Positions 1 through 6,363 of a stretch of 64,000 bases of DNA are shown piece after piece. Position numbers and translations under genes: made by a program. The stretch's first letter is position 1, and every line of letters begins with the position of its first letter. The stretch covers positions 806,001 through 870,000 of the forward strand of contig CAWFNX010000001.1 of assembly GCA_963817335.1 (NCBI GenBank), written 5' to 3'. Source of the DNA: AV40 sp963817335 (GTDB lineage: Bacteria; Verrucomicrobiota; Verrucomicrobiia; Chthoniobacterales; UBA10450). A model generated the notes under the pieces. It worked only from the letters and a program-made list of their open reading frames with translations, was not told the DNA's origin and searched no databases.

Positions 1-1053
1 CGATCCCGCGGCCAGGAACAGGAGCGCTTTGAAGAATGCGTGAGTGAAAAGGTGAAACATTGCCGCCTCGTTCGAGGTCAGTCCGACCGCCGTGACCATG
101 TAGCCGAGCTGAGAGATCGTGGAGTAGGCGAGAATCTTTTTAATGTCGGATTGTTGAGTGGCCATCAATGCGCCCAGGAAGGCAGTGATGGTCCCGATCC
201 ACGCGATGACCAGGAGCGCAGTCTGCGACGCTTGAATTAAAAATGAGACGCGGACCAGAAGATACACACCAGCCGCAACCATCGTCGCCGCGTGGATCAA
301 GGCCGAAACCGGGGTAGGGCCTTCCATTGCGTCGGGCAACCAAACGTGCAGCGGGAACTGCGCCGATTTGCCAACCGCGCCGCAAAAAATCAGGAGGGCG
401 GCGACCGTGAGATAGTTCGGATTGCTGGTGATCTTTGAGAGGTGCGCAACGATGTCGTCGAAGACAACCGAGCCGCTGGCGATCCAGATCATCAGGATGC
501 CGATCATGAAGCCGAAATCGCCGAGTCGGGTGGTGATGAACGCCTTTTTTCCGGCTTCGGCCGCGGCGTCGCGATCGAACCAATGGCCAATCAGGACATA
601 GGAGGTGAATCCGACCAGCTCCCAGAAAATGAAAAGCATGACAAAGTTGTTCGCGAGCACGATCCCGAGCATCGCGAACATGAAAAGTGACAAGGCCGCG
701 AAGTAGCGCGATTTGCCGGCGTCATCGCGCATATAGCCTAACGAATAGATGTGGATGAGCGATCCGACGCCTGAAACGATGAGAAGCATGAGCCGGCTGA
801 GATCGTCGAGAATGAAACCGATTGGCACTTGCAGGGTGCCGCGGATATCGAGCCAGGTGAATTCCGGTGTCGAGATGTCGATCCGGACGAAGACCAGGCA
901 ACTGCAAATAAAGCTTCCAAGCACCGCTGCTATGGAAATCGCCGCACTCAGCATTTTCGATCGACGCGTAAACAGGGTGATGATCCCCGCCGAGATCAGC
1001 GGCAGAAGCAAAATCAGCCACGGCAGCGAGCTGTTAGTCGTGAAGTAGTTCAT
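1..1053 (-). CDS. nuoL: NADH-quinone oxidoreductase subunit L (NuoL), N-terminal part
   Basis: Proton-pumping membrane subunit of respiratory complex I. The gene begins at the ATG ending at 1053 and runs off the left edge, so 351 codons are visible. The translation is highly hydrophobic and carries family signatures: a first helix near residues 8-25, the segment FWELVGFTSYVLIGHWF, and the antiporter-like stretch around LPDAMEGPTPVSALIHAATM followed by STISQLGYM. It is the last nuo gene in the window; nuoM and nuoN would be expected further left. A GxxExxY gene separates it from nuoK, although nuoK and nuoL are usually adjacent. Identity is secure; the C-terminus is not visible. Confidence 0.97.
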   Translation of the reverse strand, partial: MNYFTTNSSLPWLILLLPLISAGIITLFTRRSKMLSAAISIAAVLGSFICSCLVFVRIDISTPEFTWLDIRGTLQVPIGFILDDLSRLMLLIVSGVGSLIHIYSLGYMRDDAGKSRYFAALSLFMFAMLGIVLANNFVMLFIFWELVGFTSYVLIGHWFDRDAAAEAGKKAFITTRLGDFGFMIGILMIWIASGSVVFDDIVAHLSKITSNPNYLTVAALLIFCGAVGKSAQFPLHVWLPDAMEGPTPVSALIHAATMVAAGVYLLVRVSFLIQASQTALLVIAWIGTITAFLGALMATQQSDIKKILAYSTISQLGYMVTAVGLTSNEAAMFHLFTHAFFKALLFLAAGS

Positions 1054-1066
1054 TTGGAAAAGGGCC

Positions 1067-1096
1067 GTCCGCTAAACACGCGAAAGGACGCTAAAG
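1067..1096. repeat. Palindrome arm (GTCCGCTAAACACGC word), left edge of GxxExxY cassette 1
   Basis: This arm reads as the reverse complement of the word TTTAGCG..GTGTTTAGCGGAC. Its partner arm, in opposite orientation, is at 1527-1550 on the other side of the GxxExxY gene. The same word makes the gene-free palindrome at 3025-3105. Confidence 0.75.
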
Positions 1097-1098
1097 AG

Positions 1099-1533
1099 TT
1101 AAAGACAAACTGATTCATCGACTTTGATCTTCGGATGAGTCTTCGCGATCCGTTCGTATTCTAGTTTTGGATAATGGCCAAAGTTAACCAGCAGGCCGAG
1201 CTCAAAGCTTCCGGCTTTCAAATAATTCAAAAGCTGGGCTCGATGGTCATCGACTAACTGTTTGACGGCCTTTAACTCGACAATGATTTTTTCGTAACGG
1301 AGAAAGTCGGGAAAGTAGGTCTGAGCAAGGATTCTACCGCGATACGCAAGAGACAATCCGGGTTGGGGAATCGCCGGAATCTGGCAATGCTCGAATTCAA
1401 TGCCGAGACATTCCTGGTAGACGGGCTCATGGAATCCGCAGCCTTTGTCTTTATAAACTTCAAAACACGCTCCAATAATCGCGTAACACTCGCGTTTGAA
1501 TATCAAATCCGGCACCATCTTTTTTTGCGTCAT
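1099..1533 (-). CDS. GxxExxY family protein (copy 1, inside nuo cluster)
   Basis: A 144-residue protein of the GxxExxY family, a small PD-(D/E)XK-nuclease-like fold of unknown role that is common in Verrucomicrobiota, Planctomycetota and Bacteroidota. The naming motif is visible as GFHEPVY within GCGFHEPVYQECLGIEF, followed by the acidic core DFLRYEKIIVELKAVKQL and the C-terminal LLVNFG. It lies between nuoK and nuoL on the same strand. The annotated ATG (CCAAATGACGC) lies inside the right palindrome arm and the stop lies just inside the left arm, so the ORF fills the space between two inverted arms. An internal ATG (residue 6) is an alternative start. A complex I function is unlikely; it reads as an inserted cassette. 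Confidence 0.88.
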   Translation of the reverse strand: MTQKKMVPDLIFKRECYAIIGACFEVYKDKGCGFHEPVYQECLGIEFEHCQIPAIPQPGLSLAYRGRILAQTYFPDFLRYEKIIVELKAVKQLVDDHRAQLLNYLKAGSFELGLLVNFGHYPKLEYERIAKTHPKIKVDESVCL

Positions 1534-1550
1534 TTGGCGTGTTTGGCGGA
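1527..1550. repeat. Palindrome arm (GTCATTTGGCGTGTTTGGCGG word), right edge of GxxExxY cassette 1
   Basis: Inverted partner of 1067-1096. It contains the annotated start codon of the GxxExxY ORF and lies just upstream of the nuoK stop codon region. Confidence 0.75.
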
Positions 1551-1554
1551 TGAA

Positions 1555-1875
1555 CTAAAATTTCAATGTTGTGATGTCTTCGACGTTCGTTGTTTGGCGC
1601 AATCGGAACAGGGCGACAACGATGGCTAGGCCGACTGCGACTTCGGCTGCCGCCACCGTGATGATAAAGAAAACAAAAACCTGCGCGTTGTAATTGGGAG
1701 CTCCGCTGGCATCGACATGAAAACGCGAGAACGCGACGAGCGAGAGATTGGCGGCGTTTAGCATCAACTCCAGCGCCATCAAGATGATAATGATGTTGCG
1801 CCTGACCATCACCCCGGCGAAGCCGATAGCGAAAAGAATGCCGCTAACCATGAGGTAATGCTCGAGGGTGATCAT
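1555..1875 (-). CDS. nuoK: NADH-quinone oxidoreductase subunit K (NuoK)
   Basis: Small membrane subunit of complex I, 106 residues (about 100 is usual). Three hydrophobic helices are evident, with the family signature of a buried glutamate in helix 2, seen as ALELMLNAANLSLVAF. The start ATG (ending at 1875) follows the nuoJ stop by one base, so the two genes are surely cotranscribed. The C-terminus LFRLRQTTNVEDITTLKF is typical. Downstream the expected nuoL is displaced by a GxxExxY cassette. Confidence 0.97.
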   Translation of the reverse strand: MITLEHYLMVSGILFAIGFAGVMVRRNIIIILMALELMLNAANLSLVAFSRFHVDASGAPNYNAQVFVFFIITVAAAEVAVGLAIVVALFRLRQTTNVEDITTLKF

Positions 1876-1876
1876 G

Positions 1877-2386
1877 TTAGCGAGTTTCCCTGCGGCTTAG
1901 GAGGATAACGCCGACGGTCGCGACCAAAATAACGATGCCGATGATTTGAAATGGCAAATTGTAGTTGCTGAAAAGTAGCAGTCCGATTCGGTGCACATCG
2001 TCCGGGGCCGGCTTTGGCAAGGGTGGGAAGGATTGTTTGGCGACTGGAAATTTCTCCACCACGGAAAAAATTTGAACCATCAGGGCCAGCGCGACAGCGA
2101 TCCCGCCGCCCGACGCGACCCAGTTGATCTTTCGTAACTTTTCAGCGCGAAGGTCGAGCAGCATGATGATGAAAAGAAACAGCACCATGATCGCGCCGGC
2201 GTAGACCAGGACTTGAATGACCGCGACGAAATAGGCGTCGAGCGACACGAACAGGGCGGCCAGCCCGAAAAACGAGACAACCAGGCTGAGAGCGCTGGCG
2301 ACTGGATTGCGGTTAATAATCACCGCCGCGCCGAAAATCAGCATCAGCAACGCAAAGATCCAAAACAGAAAGGGTGACATAATCAA
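1877..2386 (-). CDS. nuoJ: NADH-quinone oxidoreductase subunit J (NuoJ)
   Basis: Membrane subunit of complex I, 169 residues with five predicted helices. The region YAGAIMVLFLFIIMLLDL matches the pi-bulge helix 3 of the family, and IGIVILVATVGVILLSRRE closes the protein. It abuts nuoK with one intervening base. Upstream, between nuoI and nuoJ, lies a word-repeat spacer at 2388-2483. Confidence 0.97.
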   Translation of the reverse strand: MIMSPFLFWIFALLMLIFGAAVIINRNPVASALSLVVSFFGLAALFVSLDAYFVAVIQVLVYAGAIMVLFLFIIMLLDLRAEKLRKINWVASGGGIAVALALMVQIFSVVEKFPVAKQSFPPLPKPAPDDVHRIGLLLFSNYNLPFQIIGIVILVATVGVILLSRRETR

Positions 2387-2387
2387 T

Positions 2388-2483
2388 GTGACGAGTGACG
2401 GGTGACGAGTGACGAGACTCCGATCCGGTATGCGCGCTGATCCGACCGAACCTGGTCACTTGTCACTCGGCACTTGTCACTCA
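2388..2483. repeat. Word palindrome GTGACGAGTGAC / GTCACTTGTCAC
   Basis: The left half repeats the word GTGACGA or GTGACGG four times (2388-2416); the right half repeats TGTCACT/CACTTGTCAC (2454-2483), roughly its reverse complement. The spacer fills the nuoI-nuoJ gap and abuts the nuoI stop codon. It could form a long imperfect hairpin in the operon transcript. Confidence 0.8.
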
Positions 2484-3011
2484 TTTTTTCGCGTTCCATT
2501 TCAGGACGACGCCGTGCATCACCCCGCCAATCTCAAGAAGTTTGTCCTTGTGATGGACCATGTCTTCGCGGGTGAATCCGGTGATGGCGTAGTCTTTCCG
2601 CAAATAAATCGCCTGTTCGGGACAAACTTCCTCGCACATTCCGCAGTAAATGCAGCGGATCATGTCGATGTCGAACGCGTCCGGAAACTTTTCGACCTTG
2701 GCGAAGCGATCGGTCGGCGAAATCTCGCCCGGAATAATTTTGATCGCGCGCGGCGGGCAAATGAACTCGCAAAGTTGGCAGGCCACGCAGCGGACGCGTC
2801 CATCGGTATCTCGCACCAGCGCGGGCGCGCCGCGATAATAGTCCGGCAAATTCGAATCCCATTTTTCTTCCGGATATTCCATCGTCACCTTGGTCCGGCC
2901 GAAGATCATGTTCTTGAAATGCTTGATCGTGATGACGAGTCCGGCGGCGATGGCGGGCAAATACAAGCGCTCGCGCCAGTTCAGGTTTGGTCGTGGAACC
3001 GTGATCGCCAT
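2481..3011 (-). CDS. nuoI: NADH-quinone oxidoreductase subunit I (NuoI)
   Basis: Peripheral-arm ferredoxin subunit of complex I that holds clusters N6a and N6b and passes electrons from NuoG towards NuoB. The two 4Fe-4S motifs are complete: CVACQLC..C near residues 75-85 and CIYCGMC..C near 120-130, each followed by the usual CP. I chose the ATG ending at 3011 (MAITVPRPNL, 176 residues); a longer reading begins with TTG at 3029 inside a palindromic spacer, so its first six residues are probably not made. Standard length and order (H-I-J). Confidence 0.96.
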   Translation of the reverse strand: MAITVPRPNLNWRERLYLPAIAAGLVITIKHFKNMIFGRTKVTMEYPEEKWDSNLPDYYRGAPALVRDTDGRVRCVACQLCEFICPPRAIKIIPGEISPTDRFAKVEKFPDAFDIDMIRCIYCGMCEEVCPEQAIYLRKDYAITGFTREDMVHHKDKLLEIGGVMHGVVLKWNAKK

Positions 3012-3024
3012 TTCAGAATTGTGC

Positions 3025-3105
3025 GCCAAAAACGCTAAATGACGCTAAGACCAAGGTGAATCCGAAATAGTCTTTCTTTGGTGTCATTTGGCGTGTTTAG
3101 CGGAC
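3025..3105. repeat. Gene-free palindrome of the GTGTTTAGCGGAC word family
   Basis: Left arm 3025-3049 (CGCTAAATGACGCTAAG) and right arm 3073-3105 (GTCATTTGGCGTGTTTAGCGG) are imperfect inverted repeats. The right arm matches the arms that flank GxxExxY cassette 1, so this is the empty version of that cassette. The right arm contains the nuoH stop codon (TAA at 3097-3099). Confidence 0.8.
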
Positions 3106-4155
3106 GAACATCAGGATGATCGCGACGAGGAAAATGTTCACGAGCGCGATTTCAAAGAAGAACAGCCAGCCCAGGCGCATCAGTTGATCCCAGCGAAATC
3201 GCGGCAAGGTCCAGCGCACCCACATAAACAAAAAGATGAGAGCGCAAACCTTGCTGAAGAACACGGCAATGTTGATCAGGCCAAAGATCCAGCCGTGCGA
3301 ACCGTCGGGAATTCCCGGGAAATGCCAGCCGCCGAGAAACAAAGTTACAATCACCGCTGAGCCGGTGATCATGGCGATATATTCGCCGAGAAAAAACATG
3401 CCGAATTTCATCGACGCGTATTCGGTGTGGTAACCGCCGGCGAGTTCTTGTTCCGCTTCCGGTAGATCGAATGGCAGGCGGTTGGTCTCCGCGAGAATCG
3501 CGATCAGGAAAACGACGAACGAAATAAGCATGGGAATGGCGAGGAGCCATTTGCCGAGATTGGTCCAATCTCCGAAGAACGGCGCGATCAACCAGCCGTT
3601 GTCGATTTGATATTGAACAACGTTCGTTAGGCGCAAATTTCCTACGAGCATGAAAATCGGAATGACCGCCAGGCCGAGAGAAAGTTCGTAGGAAATCATT
3701 TGCGAGCTGGAACGAACGCCGCCGAGAAACGGATATTTCGAATTCGACGCCCAACCGGCCAGGACAATTCCGTAAACGCCTAACGACGCGATCGCGAAAA
3801 CGAACAGAATCCCAACGTTAATGTCGGCGATCACCATCGGCACGCCGAACAACGTGCTGCCGAATGGAACGACTGAGATGGTGATAATCGCGGGGATCAT
3901 CGCCAGGCACGGTGCGAGGAAGTAATAGAACTTGTTTACGTTCGCTGGCGTAAATTGCTCCTTCAGCAAAAATTTCCCGGCGTCGGCAAATGGTTGAAGC
4001 AAACCCGCAAAGCCGACGCGGTTCGGTCCGAGCCGGTCCTGCATCAACGCGCTGACCCGGCGTTCCGCGTAGACCGCATAATTCATCAGCCCGAGTACGA
4101 ACCCGAGAAGTCCGACTATTTTTGCGAGCGACGTGCCAATAAAAATGTAATCCAT
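3097..4155 (-). CDS. nuoH: NADH-quinone oxidoreductase subunit H (NuoH)
   Basis: Membrane subunit of complex I that forms the quinone-binding chamber with NuoB and NuoD, 352 residues. Signatures: GLMNYAVYAERRVSALMQDR with GPNRVG near residues 22-48, LAETNRLPFDLPEAEQELA near 220-240, and MWVRWTLPRFRWDQLM near 315-330. Eight or more helices are apparent. The stop codon lies inside the palindrome at 3025-3105, so the final residues FVR are encoded by the repeat edge. Follows nuoG with an 11-base gap. Confidence 0.98.
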   Translation of the reverse strand: MDYIFIGTSLAKIVGLLGFVLGLMNYAVYAERRVSALMQDRLGPNRVGFAGLLQPFADAGKFLLKEQFTPANVNKFYYFLAPCLAMIPAIITISVVPFGSTLFGVPMVIADINVGILFVFAIASLGVYGIVLAGWASNSKYPFLGGVRSSSQMISYELSLGLAVIPIFMLVGNLRLTNVVQYQIDNGWLIAPFFGDWTNLGKWLLAIPMLISFVVFLIAILAETNRLPFDLPEAEQELAGGYHTEYASMKFGMFFLGEYIAMITGSAVIVTLFLGGWHFPGIPDGSHGWIFGLINIAVFFSKVCALIFLFMWVRWTLPRFRWDQLMRLGWLFFFEIALVNIFLVAIILMFVR

Positions 4156-4166
4156 GTCGAGGCGGG

Positions 4167-5891
4167 TTATCTGCCGGGCGGTCGTTTCTTTTCCGCGCGT
4201 TCAATGTCCTTCGCTTCCGGATCTACTGGCGGGCGGGGGGATTCATTTTCTGTAATCACGTGGACCCCGAGATCGCCGATCTTGCTGAAGGTAAGACCGT
4301 GAAACTGGGAAATCTCGGTGCTCATTTCTCGGAACACATCTTCGATCGTGTAAAGTCCGTTACCGCCGCCAAGCGCCTGCAGTAGATCGCGTAGAATTTC
4401 CCAATCGTCCCGCGCGTTGCCCGGCGGACGGACGGCGCGATTCAAGCGTTGCAGTCGTCCTTTGCCATTGATCATTGAGCCGCGCTTCTCGGCGAATCCA
4501 CTCGCCGGCAGCAAGACTGTCGCGCATTCGGTTGCGGCGTTTGACAAAATGTCCATCGCAACAAATGCCGTCAGGTTTTTCAGTTGATCCTCTGAGATTC
4601 CAATCTTCGTTGGATTTTCACCGAGGACGAATAGTGCCCGAATATCTCCCGCGCTCACATTTTGAACGATTGTTTCAAGGGTCACACTCGGTTCCGAATT
4701 CAAACCGAGAATCAATCGCGCCCCAACTCGGTTTGGATTGCGGTATGGACTGAGCAAAATATCGTCGCCCTCGGCGCGCCGCGGTACAATGTCGATGTAA
4801 CCAACGCCGAGAAAGTCGGCAATTTTCCGGGTAAGCCAGAGTTCTTCATTGGTCATTCGACCGGAGGCGATGATGGCAATGTTCGCGCCGTGGAATTGTC
4901 GCAATTGCAAGGCAGCCTGGGTGATCGCAGTTTTCCAATCGGTCGAGATGTGGTGGCCACCACTTAGAATTTGTGGCTCGAGCAACCGGTTTTCAGCTTC
5001 CAGATACTTGAAGTTGAGCCGGCCGTGATCGCACATCCAGCACGAGTTCACGTGATCGTTTTGGCGTGGAGTTTGCCGATAAACGATGTCCTCGCGGGTC
5101 CCGATGATGGTGTTGCAACCGGTCGCGCAACTCGTGCAGATGCTTTTGGTTTCCTTTAAAAACCAGACCCGCATCTTGAATCGGAAGTCGGTCGAGGTCA
5201 GGGCGCCGACCGGACAAATATCCACGGTGTTGAGCGAATAATTGTTTTCCAATTGCTTGCCGGGATGGGCGGTCAAAACGGTGTGACTACCGCGATCGAC
5301 GAAGCCGAGGACATCGTCGTGAGCAACTTCGTTGCAAAAGCGAATGCAACGCGAGCAAAGAATGCAGCGCTCGTCATCGAGCGTGACCCGCGGGCCGAGT
5401 TCCACATTTTTTGGTTTCTTGACTTTGTTTTCGAGAAAGCGCGAACCGGCGTTGCCGTACTCAACGCTGAATTCCTGCAGTTCGCACTCGCCGGCTTGAT
5501 CGCAGATCGGGCAATCGAGCGGATGATTGATGAGCAAAAATTCCATCACGCCTTTGCGGCATTCCTGGGCGAGGGGCGAGTTTGTGCGCACGCCCATCCC
5601 TTCGGCGACGTCTTGGGCGCAACAGATTTGAGGCCGTGGCATCCAGTTGATGATCGGCTTGCCGTCCGCGCCGAGCTCAGGTTTCCGGTCGGGTCCCATC
5701 CGGGGCATGCCCATTTCGATCAGACACATCCGGCAATTTCCCGGAGAGCTGAGCTTCGGGTGATAGCAGTAGCGCGGGACGTAGACACCAACTTGCGCGC
5801 ACGCTTCGATCACGCGGGTGCCTTTTGGAAACTGATGCCAGACCCCGTCGATCTGGACGTTGAACATTGGAAGTGTGTCCGACTCAGGCAT
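4167..5891 (-). CDS. nuoG: NADH-quinone oxidoreductase subunit G (NuoG), short form
   Basis: Large iron-sulfur subunit of the complex I peripheral arm. Visible in order: a 2Fe-2S ferredoxin domain (C42 then GNCRMC), the N5 motif HPLDCPICDQAGEC, a 4Fe-4S motif CILCSRCIRFC with a later DICPVG, then CTSCATGC with a distant C in NSCWMC, which matches the ligand pattern of the extra cluster N7. A molybdopterin-oxidoreductase-like domain without cofactor motifs follows. At 574 residues it is well short of the E. coli protein (about 900), so the C-terminal domain is abbreviated. Internal ATG at residue 9 is an alternative start. Confidence 0.96.
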   Translation of the reverse strand: MPESDTLPMFNVQIDGVWHQFPKGTRVIEACAQVGVYVPRYCYHPKLSSPGNCRMCLIEMGMPRMGPDRKPELGADGKPIINWMPRPQICCAQDVAEGMGVRTNSPLAQECRKGVMEFLLINHPLDCPICDQAGECELQEFSVEYGNAGSRFLENKVKKPKNVELGPRVTLDDERCILCSRCIRFCNEVAHDDVLGFVDRGSHTVLTAHPGKQLENNYSLNTVDICPVGALTSTDFRFKMRVWFLKETKSICTSCATGCNTIIGTREDIVYRQTPRQNDHVNSCWMCDHGRLNFKYLEAENRLLEPQILSGGHHISTDWKTAITQAALQLRQFHGANIAIIASGRMTNEELWLTRKIADFLGVGYIDIVPRRAEGDDILLSPYRNPNRVGARLILGLNSEPSVTLETIVQNVSAGDIRALFVLGENPTKIGISEDQLKNLTAFVAMDILSNAATECATVLLPASGFAEKRGSMINGKGRLQRLNRAVRPPGNARDDWEILRDLLQALGGGNGLYTIEDVFREMSTEISQFHGLTFSKIGDLGVHVITENESPRPPVDPEAKDIERAEKKRPPGR

Positions 5892-5897
5892 AATTAA

Positions 5898-5925
5898 ATT
5901 CGGAAACCAGGAATCCAGGATTCAA
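5898..5925. repeat. Palindrome arm (CCAGGAATCCAGGA), left edge of GxxExxY cassette 2
   Basis: Contains CCAGGAATCCAGGA. The exact reverse complement TCCTGGATTCCTGG is at 6334-6347 on the other side of the GxxExxY gene. The stop codon of that gene falls at the edge of this arm. Confidence 0.8.
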
Positions 5926-6359
5926 AATGAGACTTCCTCTCCTTCGACCAGACGCGAATGAAACTCGCGTCCTACTCTCTTAATCGTTAATCGAGTTCCC
6001 GCGAAATTCAGGAGCAGGCCGTGCGTAACGCCCAGAGCTTTCAGGTACGAACGTAGAACGGCGAAGTGGATCTTTTCGAAAGCGGTTGTGGCTTTTAGCT
6101 CCATGACGATTGAATTTTCGACGAAAAGATCAACGCGATGCTCACCGACTGGTCTGGCTCGATAGAAGATCGGCACCGGCTTTTGCCGCTCGAATTGCAA
6201 TCCGCCGAGTCGGAGTTCGACGGCTAAGGCTTCCTCGTAAATCGATTCAAGAAATCCGGGCCCTAATTCTGTATGAACGCGAATTGCCGCGCCAATAATA
6301 CGCTCGGTTAGCTCGTCGCCTGTAACGTCTTTTCCTGGATTCCTGGCTTCTGAATTCAT
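5922..6359 (-). CDS. GxxExxY family protein (copy 2, between nuoG and nuoEF)
   Basis: A second GxxExxY protein, 145 residues from the chosen start. Motif GFLESIY within LGPGFLESIYEEALAVEL, then the nuclease-like core HRVDLFVENSIVMELKA and the C-terminal HGLLLNFAG. The sequence is clearly diverged from copy 1, so it is not a recent duplicate. I chose the ATG ending at 6359 (MNSEARNPGKDVTGDEL); a longer reading overlaps the end of nuoEF and begins with a low-complexity leader. Residues 2-10 are encoded by the right inverted arm and the stop codon abuts the left arm. Unknown function; likely a mobile or selfish cassette. Confidence 0.88.
   Translation of the reverse strand: MNSEARNPGKDVTGDELTERIIGAAIRVHTELGPGFLESIYEEALAVELRLGGLQFERQKPVPIFYRARPVGEHRVDLFVENSIVMELKATTAFEKIHFAVLRSYLKALGVTHGLLLNFAGTRLTIKRVGREFHSRLVEGEEVSF
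6331..6357. repeat. Palindrome arm (TCCTGGATTCCTGG), right edge of GxxExxY cassette 2
   Basis: Inverted partner of 5898-5925 with a 14-base exact match. It overlaps the first codons of the GxxExxY gene, directly after the nuoEF stop codon at 6364. Confidence 0.8.
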
Positions 6360-6363
6360 CTTC

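Noticed and set aside
1099..1533. GxxExxY gene as an accessory subunit of complex I
   Set aside because: The family occurs in many unrelated contexts and the gene is framed by spacer repeats, so its location seems incidental.
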